NCBI GenBank assembly: GCA_035512195.1
Contig: DATKEK010000070.1
Location: forward strand, 1-10,882
Length of the DNA stretch: 10,882 nucleotides
Source of the DNA: DATKEK01 sp035512195
Lineage (GTDB): Bacteria > Pseudomonadota > Gammaproteobacteria > Burkholderiales > Eutrophovitaceae
Direction: 5' to 3'
Positions 1-7,322 of the stretch are shown here, piece by piece (positions within the stretch are counted from its first letter, which is position 1; every line of letters starts with the position of its first letter). The notes below the pieces were generated by a model. It was not told where the DNA came from and made no database searches. It saw nothing but the letters and a program-made list of their open reading frames with translations. The position numbers were made by a program, and so were the translations under genes.

Positions 1-117
1 GATGCGCGGCGCATGAATGCGTTCATCGAGGAGCGCATCCTCGAGACGCCCGAGCAGTACAACTGGGTGCATAGACGTTTCAAGACCCGCCCGCCCGGCG
101 AGGCGGGGTTCTACTGA
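1..117 (+). CDS. Lipid A lysophospholipid acyltransferase (LpxL/HtrB-like), C-terminal end only
   Basis: Partial gene: the last 38 codons are read in frame 1 from the window edge to TGA at 115-117. The visible tail contains PEQYNWVHRRFKTRPPGE, the characteristic ending of the LpxL/HtrB/LpxM family. These inner-membrane acyltransferases add secondary acyl chains to Kdo2-lipid IVA during lipid A synthesis. The catalytic HX4D region lies upstream of the window and cannot be checked, so LpxL, LpxM and LpxP cannot be told apart. The next gene on the same strand is a sugar-nucleotide oxidoreductase, about 190 bases downstream across a hairpin repeat. Family assignment is from motif recognition only, but the motif is distinctive. 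Confidence 0.8.
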   Translation, partial: DARRMNAFIEERILETPEQYNWVHRRFKTRPPGEAGFY

Positions 118-166
118 AATTGACGGCGTGCAAGTTCGGGAGTGCCGGAGTACGAGCAAGTACGGA

Positions 167-240
167 TTCACCACCAAGGCACCAAGGCACCAAGAAAGGC
201 GAATGGCGCATCTCGATTTGCCTGGTGCCTTGGTGGTTAA
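167..240. repeat. CACCAAG-unit intergenic hairpin, copy 1
   Basis: The left arm (167-187) carries tandem units reading ACCACCAAGG CACCAAGG CACCAAG. The right arm (221-240) reads CCTGGTGCCTTGGTGGTTAA, whose reverse complement matches the left arm except for one mismatch and one missing base. The 33-base loop is unrelated. It fills the gap between the acyltransferase tail and the oxidoreductase, so the transcript of these two genes would carry a strong stem-loop. The same unit builds two more hairpins at 1262-1409 and 5177-5262. Confidence 0.85.
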
Positions 241-307
241 CTCACACTTTGATCTGCAGGCCGCCATCCAAGATGGAAGGGCGCTTGGCTTACAACGGGA
301 AAGAAAC

Positions 308-1246
308 ATGAAAACGGTACGCGCTGCGGTGATCGGGGTCGGTTATTTCGGCAGCCGGCATGTGACCAAGCTTTCGGGTATGCAAGGGGTGAAGCTCGAA
401 TACATCGTCGATGCCGACAAGAGCCGCGGCGAGGAAATCGCGGCAAAGGCCGGCGCAAAGGCAATTACCAATTTCCGCGATGTGATTGGCAAAGTGGACG
501 TGGCCACGGTGGCAGTGCCGACGCAGGCGCATGCCGAGGTTGCCGAAACGCTGCTGCGCGAAGGGATCCACCTGCTGATCGAGAAACCGCTCACCGCGAC
601 CCTGGACGAAGCGGACCGCGTGGTCGCCGCCGCGCAGGCAAGCGGCGCGGTGCTGCGCGTTGGGCATCTCGAGCGCTTCAACCCGGCGCTGATCGCGGCG
701 CGCGACCGCGTGAAGAATCCGCGTTTCATCGAGTCGCACCGCCTCGCGCCGTTCAAGCCGCGCGGCACCGATGTGGACGTGGTGCTCGACCTGATGATCC
801 ACGACCTCGACATCATTCTGTCGCTGGTCGATTCGCCGGTCGGCGAGGTGCGCGCAAGCGGCGTGCCGGTGCTCACCGACGGCATCGACATCGCCAACGC
901 GCGCATCGAGTTCGAGAACGGCTGTGTCGCCAATGTCACCGCGAGCCGGGTGAGCACCAAGTCGATGCGCAGGCTGCGCCTGTTTCAGCCGGAGGGTTAC
1001 CTCGGGATCGACTTCCAGGACCGCGTGCTGGATATCGCGCGCCGCGACGCGGCCGCCACCGGCGGCCCGGTGCCCGGCATTGCGCTGGAACGCACCGAAT
1101 TTCCGGAGGGCGATTCGCTCGAAGCGGAGATCAGCGCCTTCATCGATACCGTGCGCGGCAGCGAAGGCTCAGCCGCCACCGGCCAGGACGCGCGCCGCGC
1201 GCTCGAGCTCGCGCTGTTGATCTGTCACCGCATCCGCGGTCGGTAG
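308..1246 (+). CDS. Gfo/Idh/MocA family NAD(P)-dependent oxidoreductase, GnnA-like
   Basis: A 312-residue protein of normal length for the family. The N-terminal Rossmann motif GVGYFG (10-15) binds NAD(P). EKP (92-94) and DLMIHDLD (161-168, with His165) are the usual substrate and catalytic elements of Gfo/Idh/MocA proteins. GHLERFNPA (119-127) is typical, to my recollection, of the subgroup containing GnnA, which oxidises the 3-OH of UDP-GlcNAc so that a partner aminotransferase can install a 3-amino group. ATG at 308 is chosen because GGGAAAG lies just upstream and the Rossmann strand begins at residue 4; the open frame before it is translated repeat DNA. A PLP sugar aminotransferase faces it convergently and a lipid A acyltransferase precedes it. 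The family is certain; GnnA function is inferred from motif and context, and another sugar dehydrogenase is possible. Confidence 0.88.
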   Translation: MKTVRAAVIGVGYFGSRHVTKLSGMQGVKLEYIVDADKSRGEEIAAKAGAKAITNFRDVIGKVDVATVAVPTQAHAEVAETLLREGIHLLIEKPLTATLDEADRVVAAAQASGAVLRVGHLERFNPALIAARDRVKNPRFIESHRLAPFKPRGTDVDVVLDLMIHDLDIILSLVDSPVGEVRASGVPVLTDGIDIANARIEFENGCVANVTASRVSTKSMRRLRLFQPEGYLGIDFQDRVLDIARRDAAATGGPVPGIALERTEFPEGDSLEAEISAFIDTVRGSEGSAATGQDARRALELALLICHRIRGR

Positions 1247-1261
1247 AACCCTAAAAACCAG

Positions 1262-1409
1262 GCGAACCACCAAGGGCACCAAGTACACCAAGAAACAAAG
1301 AGGAACACAGAACGGGAACTGTCGATCCTGTGTGGTCTTACGTGGAACAACCTGTCTCGAATACCTGTTTCGGTTTCTCTTGGTGCCCTTGGTGATCTTG
1401 GTGGTTCGC
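1262..1409. repeat. CACCAAG-unit intergenic hairpin, copy 2 (longest)
   Basis: The left arm (1262-1295) reads GCGAACCACCAAG followed by two more CACCAAG units and AAA. The right arm (1374-1409) is its reverse complement with only two-base spacer differences between units. A smaller inverted repeat, ACACAG (1305-1310) with CTGTGT (1328-1333), is nested in the loop. It fills nearly all of the space between the stop codons of two convergent genes (1246 and 1412), so it could act as a two-way transcription barrier. It has no clean U-tract. Confidence 0.85.
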
Positions 1410-1411
1410 AC

Positions 1412-2509
1412 CTACCTTAAAACCTTGCCCACAGCCTCGACGATTTTGTCCTGGGTGGCATCGTCGAGGTCGGGATACATCGGCAGGCTCATGACTTCTT
1501 TGGCGAGCTGTTCGGCGACGGGATAGGACTCGCCTTTGTGCGCGGGCTCATATGCCGGTTGCTGGTGCAGTGCCATCGGGTAGTGCACCGCGGTCGGGAC
1601 GCCGGCTTCCTTCAGTTTTGCCTGCAGCTGTTGGCGATTCTGCACGCGCACGGTGTACTGCGCGTACACGCTGGTGCGTCCCGGCTTCACCTTCAGCAGC
1701 CGAGCTGCAGGCGCACGCTCGGCAAGCAGCCTGTCGTAGCGCTGTCCGATCGCCTGCCGGCGCTCGACTTCCCAGTCGAAGCGCTCCATCTTCCCGAGGA
1801 GCACCGCACACTGGATGGAATCCAGCCGGCCGTTCACGCCGACACGCGTGTAGTGATAGCCGCTTTCCTGTCCATGCACGCGGATCTCGCGCATCGCTTT
1901 CGCGAGCGCGTCGTCGCCCGTCATGATCGCGCCGCCGTCGCCGTAGCAACCGAGCGGCTTCGAGGGATAGAAACTGGTGCAGCCGATGGTGGAGAGGTTG
2001 CAGCTCCGCCGCCCGTCGTAGGTCGCGCCAAAACTTTGCGCCGCGTCTTCGATGACCGGCAGCTTGTGCTTCGCGGCGAGTGCGTTGATCTCTTTCATGT
2101 CTGCCGGCTGGCCGTAGAGCGACACCGGCAGGATGGCGCGGGTGCGCGGTGAAATCGCTGCGGCGATCTTCGCCGCGTCGATGTTCGCGGTGTCGGCTTC
2201 GACGTCCACGAATCTCGGGCGTCCGCCGAGCAGCACGATGGTTTCCACGGTCGCTACGAATGTGAACGGCGTGGTGATCACCTCGTCTCCCGGCTTGAGA
2301 TCGAGTGCCATCAGCGCGATCAGCAGCGCATCGGTGCCGGACGCCACCGCCAGGCAGTGCTTCGCACCCGAGTACTCGGCCAGGCGCTCTTCCAGCTCGC
2401 GCACTTCCGGGCCGAGAATGTACTGTCCGTGCGCGAGCACGTTCGCGATGCGCGCGTCGATCGAGTCGCGCAACGCCTGGTACTGGGTCTTCAGATCGAT
2501 GAACTGCAT
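1412..2509 (-). CDS. DegT/DnrJ/EryC1/StrS PLP-dependent sugar aminotransferase (WbpE/GnnB-like)
   Basis: A 365-residue protein, full length for DegT/DnrJ/EryC1/StrS aminotransferases, which transfer an amino group (usually from glutamate) to a keto-sugar nucleotide. Visible features are the start FIDLKTQY, GQYILGPEV (28-36), SGTDA (57-61), IEDAAQSFGA (153-162, with Asp155 facing the pyridine nitrogen) and TSFYPSKPLGCYGDGGA, where Lys184 is the Schiff-base lysine. GVPTAVHYP and MSLPMYP near the end are also standard. From memory the sequence is closest to WbpE, the UDP-3-keto-GlcNAcA 3-aminotransferase of Pseudomonas, and the GnnB role is similar. The start ATG has GGAAG upstream. It lies 33 bases after a small secreted-protein gene on the same strand and converges on the oxidoreductase at 308. 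The exact sugar cannot be read from sequence. Confidence 0.93.
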   Translation of the reverse strand: MQFIDLKTQYQALRDSIDARIANVLAHGQYILGPEVRELEERLAEYSGAKHCLAVASGTDALLIALMALDLKPGDEVITTPFTFVATVETIVLLGGRPRFVDVEADTANIDAAKIAAAISPRTRAILPVSLYGQPADMKEINALAAKHKLPVIEDAAQSFGATYDGRRSCNLSTIGCTSFYPSKPLGCYGDGGAIMTGDDALAKAMREIRVHGQESGYHYTRVGVNGRLDSIQCAVLLGKMERFDWEVERRQAIGQRYDRLLAERAPAARLLKVKPGRTSVYAQYTVRVQNRQQLQAKLKEAGVPTAVHYPMALHQQPAYEPAHKGESYPVAEQLAKEVMSLPMYPDLDDATQDKIVEAVGKVLR

Positions 2510-2542
2510 GTTCTCGGTTTCTTCCTTTGTTCTGTTTTTTTG

Positions 2543-2956
2543 TCAGTCCGGTGTCCAGTTGTTGACCCGCTGCGCCATGAGTTCCTCGATCGCCTCGCGC
2601 AGCTCGGTCTCGGACGGCACCGTGCCCCACGAAGTCGCGGCCTGCGCCCACGGCCAGTAGACACGCCCGGTATCGCGGTCCACCACGCGCCGCTGGAGCT
2701 GGATATCGACAAAGTACAGGAACCGGCTTCCCGGGCCTACGTGCTGCGACACGATGCGCGCGAACAGCCGGTGATTGCCGCCCTGGCCAACGTCCGGCAC
2801 CTGCGCGACCGCACCATCCACTTTCTCCCGCAGCATCTGGATGACGCGTTCTTTCTGCATCAACGGGCCTTCGACATGGGCGTCGACATTCAGACCAAAT
2901 GCCGGCCCGCCGCCGAGCAGCAGACCGAGCGTAAAGGCATGCAGAGTTTTTTTCAT
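2543..2956 (-). CDS. Small secreted protein of unknown function
   Basis: A 137-residue protein. It begins MKKTLHAFTLGLLLGGGPAFG, a classical Sec signal peptide with basic n-region, hydrophobic core and a likely cleavage near residue 21, so the mature product of about 116 residues should be periplasmic. The mature part is hydrophilic, with a central strand-rich stretch (YFVDIQLQRRVVDRDTGRVY, 81-100) followed by an acidic helix ending VNNWTPD. There is no lipobox cysteine. ATG at 2956 is preferred over longer readings because GGGAGGA lies four or five bases upstream and the signal peptide starts there. It is 33 bases upstream of the aminotransferase and probably cotranscribed. I do not recognise the family; no catalytic motif is visible. 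Confidence 0.75.
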   Translation of the reverse strand: MKKTLHAFTLGLLLGGGPAFGLNVDAHVEGPLMQKERVIQMLREKVDGAVAQVPDVGQGGNHRLFARIVSQHVGPGSRFLYFVDIQLQRRVVDRDTGRVYWPWAQAATSWGTVPSETELREAIEELMAQRVNNWTPD

Positions 2957-3082
2957 GGATCCTCCCGATGGGAGTAAGGGGCACGCACAACCGGCGTCCG
3001 GCGCAGCAATAGTGCGCCGAATGCCAATTCTTCCAATGTGCGAATCGTACCCGAACTTTCGCCGCGAGCCGGCCGTTGGAAT

Positions 3083-3100
3083 CGTCGCCGCCGGGCGACG
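3083..3100 (-). terminator. Possible terminator hairpin after the methyltransferase
   Basis: CGTCGCC and GGCGACG form a perfect 7-bp stem with a 4-base loop, one base after the TAA stop of the methyltransferase gene. It is GC-rich but not followed by a U-tract, so it may be a weak or factor-assisted terminator, or a 3' stabilising structure. Confidence 0.35.
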
Positions 3101-3101
3101 C

Positions 3102-3611
3102 TTACGCGCTGGCGAACAGCGGCAGGCCGCGCGTCCTGGCTTCGTGCTCCAGCAGCATGCGCTTGCGCTCGAGCCCGCCCGCATAGCCGGTCAGCGATTT
3201 GTCCGCGCCGATCACCCGGTGGCAGGGCACGATGATGGAAATCGGATTGCGTGCATTCGAATGCCCGACCGCACGCGAGGCCTGCGGCCGGCCGATACGG
3301 CGTGCGAGTTCCGCGTAGGAAATGGTCTCGCCATACGGAATGCCACGCAGCGCCTGCCATACGGTGAGCTGGAAAGCGGTGCCGCTCGGCGCCAGCGGCA
3401 GATCGAACTCGGTCAGCGCGCCTTCGAAATAGGCGCGAAGCTGCTTCCGCGCCTGCGCGAACGGCGCGGCATCGTCGTCGCGGATCCAGTCGGGTGCGAC
3501 GGCGGGGCGATGTTTGTCGTTCTCGGTATGCAGGCCGGTGAGCGACGCGCCGTCGGACATCAGCAGCAGCGTGCCGACCTGGGTGTCGAACAGGGTGTAG
3601 CGGGTGGTCAT
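3102..3611 (-). CDS. ogt: Methylated-DNA--[protein]-cysteine S-methyltransferase (O6-alkylguanine repair)
   Basis: A 169-residue protein of the usual Ogt length. It removes O6-methylguanine (and O4-methylthymine) lesions by transferring the alkyl group to its own cysteine in a suicidal reaction. The active site is IIVPCHRVIG with Cys130; GIPYGETISYAELARRIG (90-107) and RAVGHSNARNPI, with the DNA-binding helix and the conserved Asn, precede it. TGYAGGLERKRMLLEHE (141-157) is the standard C-terminal segment. The ATG at 3611 overlaps the TGA of the upstream Ada-AlkA gene as ATGA, so the two are translationally coupled and form one alkylation-repair operon. In E. coli Ada this activity is the C-terminal domain of the sensor; here it is a separate protein. 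Confidence 0.96.
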   Translation of the reverse strand: MTTRYTLFDTQVGTLLLMSDGASLTGLHTENDKHRPAVAPDWIRDDDAAPFAQARKQLRAYFEGALTEFDLPLAPSGTAFQLTVWQALRGIPYGETISYAELARRIGRPQASRAVGHSNARNPISIIVPCHRVIGADKSLTGYAGGLERKRMLLEHEARTRGLPLFASA

Positions 3612-5029
3612 GTCAGCGTCCTCCACAGATGCATTGCGGCGTAACCGCGCCATGGCCGCCAGGCCTCGGCGCGCGCCAGGATCTCGCGCTCGCTGTCGCT
3701 GCCGAGCGCCTTGCGGATGCCAAGGTCGGTAGCGGGAAAGGCATCGGGCCAGGAGAAAGCGCGCATCGCCAGGTACTGCGCGGTCCATTCGCCGATGCCG
3801 GGAATCGACTTGATGCGCGCAAGCGCTGCGTCGACATCTGCGCCGGGCTCCAGCAGATTCGGATCATCAGCCATCGCCCGCGCGAGCGCGATCAGCGTGC
3901 GCGCCCGCGCCGATGTCACGCCGATCGCGGTGAGATCGGCGGGCGATGCGGCAGCCACGCGCGCAGCGGTAGGTGTCAGCAGCCGCAACTCCGGAAACGG
4001 CATGTCGACCGGTTCGCCAAAGGCGGCGGCAAAACGACCCGCAAGCGTGGTCGCGGCTTTCACGCTGATTTGCTGGCCGAGCACCGCTCGCGTGGCGACT
4101 TCAAAGCCGTCGAACGCGCCGGGCAGCCGCAGGCCAGGCCGGCGCGCGCCAAGCTTGCCAAGCCGCTGTGCGATACGCTGCGGCTCGGCGCCGAGATCGA
4201 ACAGGCGGCGCACGCGGGTCAGTACCGCGGGGATCGCGCGTCCGAGCCCCGGCGCCAGTTCCACCGCGATCGCGTTCGTGCGTTTGCCCGGCCGCACGCG
4301 GATCCAGCCGGTGTGCGCGCCGATGCGCACCGTGCGCAGGTAGCTCGAATCGCGCACCGCCTCCACGCCGTCGTAAAAGCGCGCCGACAGAAACTCCAGC
4401 AAGCCGTCCCAGTCGAGCGGCGGCCGGTAGGCCAGTTCGCAGACGAAACGCCCGGACGCGCCCGCAGCCGCCGCACTGCGGCGGAACTGGCTCGGATTCA
4501 GGCGATAGTTGGATTTGAACGCGTCGTTGAACCGCCGCAGGCTGGCGAAACCGCTGGCGTAGGCGACGTCTGTGACCGGCAACGCGGTGTCGGTGAGCAG
4601 CAGCTTGGCGGTGAGCAGCCGCTGCGTTTCCAGCAGCCTGTTCGGCGACACGCCGAACTGTTCCTGGATCACCCGGCGCAGGTGGCGTTCGCTGATACCC
4701 ATCTCCGCCGCCAGCGCGGCCACGCTGCCCTCGTTTAGCGCGCCGTCTTCTATGCGTCGGGCGAGCGCAACCGCGAGCCGGTTGCGCGCATCGACCAGCG
4801 CATTGCCCGGCGCCAGTTCCGGACGGCAGCGCAGGCACGGCCGGTAGCCGGCCTGTTCCGCCGTCGCCGCGTTCGGGTAGAAAGTGCAGTTTCGGCGCAG
4901 CGGCCGCCGCGAGTTGCAGACCAGGCGGCAGTAGATCCCGGTGGAGGCGATGCCGACGTAGAGCAGCCCGTCGAAGCGCGGATCGCGGCTCGCCAGCGCC
5001 TGGTAGCAGGTCTCGAAGTCGAAGTTCAT
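3608..5029 (-). CDS. Ada-type methyl sensor/AraC regulator fused to AlkA 3-methyladenine DNA glycosylase
   Basis: A 473-residue, three-part protein. Residues 5-75 are the Ada zinc domain with Cys34, Cys38, Cys65 and Cys68; by alignment Cys34 (STGIYC) is the acceptor that takes methyl from DNA phosphotriesters. Residues about 80-185 are an AraC-type double helix-turn-helix (MGISERHLRRVIQEQFGVSP and DVAYASGFASLRRFNDAFK). Residues about 195-473 are AlkA: an N-terminal part with YRPPLDWDGLLEFL, RAVLGQQISVKAA (314-326), the helix-hairpin-helix IPGIGEWTAQYLAMRAF, and the catalytic Asp435 in FPATD. It should sense methylation, activate transcription, and excise 3-alkylpurines. ATG at 5029 is chosen because the Ada fold begins within a few residues; upstream codons are repeat DNA. 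The Shine-Dalgarno is weak (GGCGG). It overlaps the downstream methyltransferase. I found no clear Ada box upstream. Confidence 0.95.
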   Translation of the reverse strand: MNFDFETCYQALASRDPRFDGLLYVGIASTGIYCRLVCNSRRPLRRNCTFYPNAATAEQAGYRPCLRCRPELAPGNALVDARNRLAVALARRIEDGALNEGSVAALAAEMGISERHLRRVIQEQFGVSPNRLLETQRLLTAKLLLTDTALPVTDVAYASGFASLRRFNDAFKSNYRLNPSQFRRSAAAAGASGRFVCELAYRPPLDWDGLLEFLSARFYDGVEAVRDSSYLRTVRIGAHTGWIRVRPGKRTNAIAVELAPGLGRAIPAVLTRVRRLFDLGAEPQRIAQRLGKLGARRPGLRLPGAFDGFEVATRAVLGQQISVKAATTLAGRFAAAFGEPVDMPFPELRLLTPTAARVAAASPADLTAIGVTSARARTLIALARAMADDPNLLEPGADVDAALARIKSIPGIGEWTAQYLAMRAFSWPDAFPATDLGIRKALGSDSEREILARAEAWRPWRGYAAMHLWRTLT

Positions 5030-5176
5030 GCCGCCAGTCTGCCCGCGCGCGCGGCCCCGCGCTAGCCATTTTCGGACATGCAAATCCGGCCCGTCGGCCG
5101 CGCCTGCGAAAGATACGGCGGGATCGGAACGCTCAACGCGCGGGCTACGGAGGGGAAACCGAAAAGAACAGACTGA

Positions 5177-5262
5177 ACCGCCACGACACCAAGACACCAA
5201 GACACCAAGAAAACCCCGAAAAGGTTGTTGCAGTTCTTGGTGCCTTGGTGACTTGGTGGTGA
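5177..5262. repeat. CACCAAG-unit intergenic hairpin, copy 3
   Basis: The left arm (5177-5211) has three tandem ACACCAAG units. The right arm (5234-5262) is the reverse complement of ACCACCAAG, CACCAAG and CACCAAGAA with two-base spacers. The arms are less perfect than in copies 1 and 2. It sits in the 302-base gap between the crotonase gene and the Ada-AlkA gene; outside the repeat I see no gene and no convincing promoter in that gap. Confidence 0.8.
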
Positions 5263-5331
5263 GAATTCTTTTCTTGCCCCGCGGCCTCTGCGATTGGCGC
5301 CCTCCTTCGCCGCCGCGACTGCCTGGGCGGG

Positions 5332-6114
5332 CTAGCATCCCCTGAACTTCGGCGGGCGCTTTTCCATGAATGCGCGGCGGCCTTCGGCGTAATCCTCGCT
5401 CTGCATGCAGCGCGCGGCGAGCGCGGCGCCCTCGGAGGTATCGCCCAGCGGCTCGATCAGCGCGTCGAGGATGCGCTTCGAAGCAGCGATGGTCAGCGGC
5501 GCATTTGCGGCGATCTGTTCCGCGATCTCGCGTACCGCGCGGTCGAGTTCCGCGTCCGGCCAGACACGATTGACCAGCCCCATCGCGAGCGCCTCGGCCG
5601 CGTCGTAACGCTGCCCGGTGTACATGATCTCGCGCGCCGCGGCGTGGCCGACAGTCGCGGTCAGCCGGGAGAGGCCCGGCGCGCCGTAACCCACACCGAG
5701 CCGCGCGGCGGGGATCGCGAAGCGTGCGGACTCGCCGGCATAGCGCAGATCGCAGGACAGCGCGCAGGCGAGTCCGCCGCCCACGCAGAAACCGTGAATC
5801 AGTGCGATCACCGGTTTCGGCGAACGCTGCAGCGCGGCGTGCGCCGCGTCGGTCGCCGCTTCGTAAGCCCTGACCGACGCTTCATCGGCGCGCTTCTGCT
5901 CGAACTCGGAAATATCGGCACCCGCGGCGAAGGCAACCTCGCCGGCTCCGCGCAGCACGATGCAGCGGATGTCCGCATCCGTTTCGAACCGCGCCATCGC
6001 CTCGGGGATCGCGCGCCACATGTCGGCGGCGATCGCGTTGCGTCGCGCCGGGTTGTCGAACAACAGCATGCCGACCGGTCCGTCCCGCTCCACGCGCAGC
6101 CTCGGTTCGCTCAT
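5332..6114 (-). CDS. Enoyl-CoA hydratase/isomerase (crotonase) family protein lacking both catalytic glutamates
   Basis: A 260-residue crotonase-fold protein of standard length. The acyl-CoA and oxyanion elements are present: FAAGADISEF (62-71) and HGFCVGGGL (107-115). C-terminal PLTIAASKRIL and the ending EKRPPKF are also typical. Aligning with rat mitochondrial enoyl-CoA hydratase, the residues equivalent to Glu144 and Glu164 are Ala116 (GGGLACALSCD) and Ala136 (FAIPAARLG); the 20-residue spacing is exact. A normal hydratase needs both, so this is more likely an isomerase, decarboxylase, thioesterase or other crotonase variant. Start ATG has GAGGAAG upstream. It begins nine bases after the CoA-transferase stop, so both are one operon, and probably acts on the CoA ester that the transferase forms. 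Substrate unknown. Confidence 0.9.
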   Translation of the reverse strand: MSEPRLRVERDGPVGMLLFDNPARRNAIAADMWRAIPEAMARFETDADIRCIVLRGAGEVAFAAGADISEFEQKRADEASVRAYEAATDAAHAALQRSPKPVIALIHGFCVGGGLACALSCDLRYAGESARFAIPAARLGVGYGAPGLSRLTATVGHAAAREIMYTGQRYDAAEALAMGLVNRVWPDAELDRAVREIAEQIAANAPLTIAASKRILDALIEPLGDTSEGAALAARCMQSEDYAEGRRAFMEKRPPKFRGC

Positions 6115-6123
6115 GGTTCTTCC

Positions 6124-7302
6124 TCAGATCACCTTGTCGTCGCGCAACGCGGCGATCTCGGCCTGCGAATAACCGAGTTCGCGCAGAACCGCCGCATTGT
6201 GTTCGCCGGCCGCGCCGAGCGCGTGTTTCAGCTGCGCCGGCGTACGGCTGAGCCGCATCGCCGGCGCCACTACGTTCAGTCCGCCGCCCCCGGCTTTAGC
6301 GACCGGTGCCGCCATGCCGAGGTGGCGCACCTGCGCATCCGCGAACACCTGGTCCATTTTGTAGATCGGACCGCAGGGCACGCCTGCGCGATTCAGCAGT
6401 TCGATCAACTCGACAGCGGTGTGCTCGCACGTGCGTTCCGCGATCGCCTGGTTCAGCGCAACGCGGTTCTGCGACCGCAGCGGCGGCGTCGCGAATCGTG
6501 GATCGCCGGCCAGCTCGGGCGCGTTTAGCGCAGCGCACATGCGCCGGAAAATGACGTTGCCGGCAGCCGCAACGTTGACGAAACCGTCGGCGGTCGGATA
6601 CACGCTGGTCGGCATCGAGGTCGGATGATCGTTGCCGGCCTGTCCGGGAATCTCGCCGTCCACCAGCCAGCGCGCGGCCTGGAAATCCATCATCGAGATC
6701 ATCGCCGACAACAGGGAGGTCTGCACCCACTGGCCCTTGCCGGAGTGCTCGCGCTCCTGCAGCGCGATGAGGATGCCGAGCGCGGCGAACAGTCCCGCGC
6801 TCAGGTCGGCGACCGGTATGCCGGCGCGCACCGGGCCCTGGCCCGGCAACCCGGTCACCCACATCAACCCACCCATGCCCTGCGCCACCTGGTCGAATCC
6901 CGCGCGATCGCGGTACGGCCCGTCCTCGCCGAAGCCGGAGATGCTGGCGTACACCAGCCGTGGATTCACCGCGGACAGAGTGGCGTAATCGATGCCAAGC
7001 TTGTGCTTCACGTCCGGCCGGTAGTTCTCCACCAGCACATCGGCGGTCTGCACCAGCCGCTTCAGCACCTCGACGCCGCGCGGGGTCTTGAGATTCAGCG
7101 TGACAGAGCGCTTGTTGCGATGCAGGTTCTGAAAATCCGAGCCCTCGCGCGCACCGAGCGGCTCATCGCCGATCGCTGGCGGCATTTCCACCTTGACCAC
7201 GTCCGCGCCCCAGTCCGCGAACTGCCGCACGCAAGTCGGTCCCGCGCGCACGCGCGTCAGATCAATGACCCGGAGATGCGAAAGCGCTTCGTTCGATGGC
7301 AT
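6124..7302 (-). CDS. CaiB/BaiF family class III CoA-transferase
   Basis: A 392-residue protein from the ATG at 7302, of normal length for the formyl-CoA transferase family, which moves CoA between carboxylic acids. The N-terminus has VIDLTRVRAGP and ADWGADVVKVE, followed by LHRNKRSVTLNLK and ENYRPDV, the canonical first half. The catalytic aspartate that forms the acyl anhydride is Asp166 in PVADLSAGL (Asp169 in oxalobacter formyl-CoA transferase). SISGFGEDGPYRDRAGFD and QTSLLSAM are further family signatures. A TTG at 7317 would add five residues; neither start has a strong Shine-Dalgarno, and I prefer the ATG. A hairpin separates it from the hydrolase gene upstream, and the crotonase gene follows nine bases downstream. 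Donor and acceptor acids cannot be read from sequence. Confidence 0.94.
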   Translation of the reverse strand: MPSNEALSHLRVIDLTRVRAGPTCVRQFADWGADVVKVEMPPAIGDEPLGAREGSDFQNLHRNKRSVTLNLKTPRGVEVLKRLVQTADVLVENYRPDVKHKLGIDYATLSAVNPRLVYASISGFGEDGPYRDRAGFDQVAQGMGGLMWVTGLPGQGPVRAGIPVADLSAGLFAALGILIALQEREHSGKGQWVQTSLLSAMISMMDFQAARWLVDGEIPGQAGNDHPTSMPTSVYPTADGFVNVAAAGNVIFRRMCAALNAPELAGDPRFATPPLRSQNRVALNQAIAERTCEHTAVELIELLNRAGVPCGPIYKMDQVFADAQVRHLGMAAPVAKAGGGGLNVVAPAMRLSRTPAQLKHALGAAGEHNAAVLRELGYSQAEIAALRDDKVI

Positions 7303-7322
7303 GGACGCACTGTACAAGAACT

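Noticed and set aside
17..307. Long N-terminal extension of the oxidoreductase frame back to position 17
   Set aside because: It overlaps the acyltransferase tail and translates the hairpin repeat; the Rossmann fold and ribosome site place the start at 308.
1548..2990. 480-codon open frame on the minus strand
   Set aside because: Arg-rich out-of-frame reading over the aminotransferase and secreted-protein genes, with no domain; both real genes have clear motifs in another frame.
5030..5338. Extension of the Ada-AlkA frame upstream of 5029
   Set aside because: The extra residues are translated CACCAAG repeat and overlap the crotonase gene end; the Ada domain starts just after the ATG at 5029.
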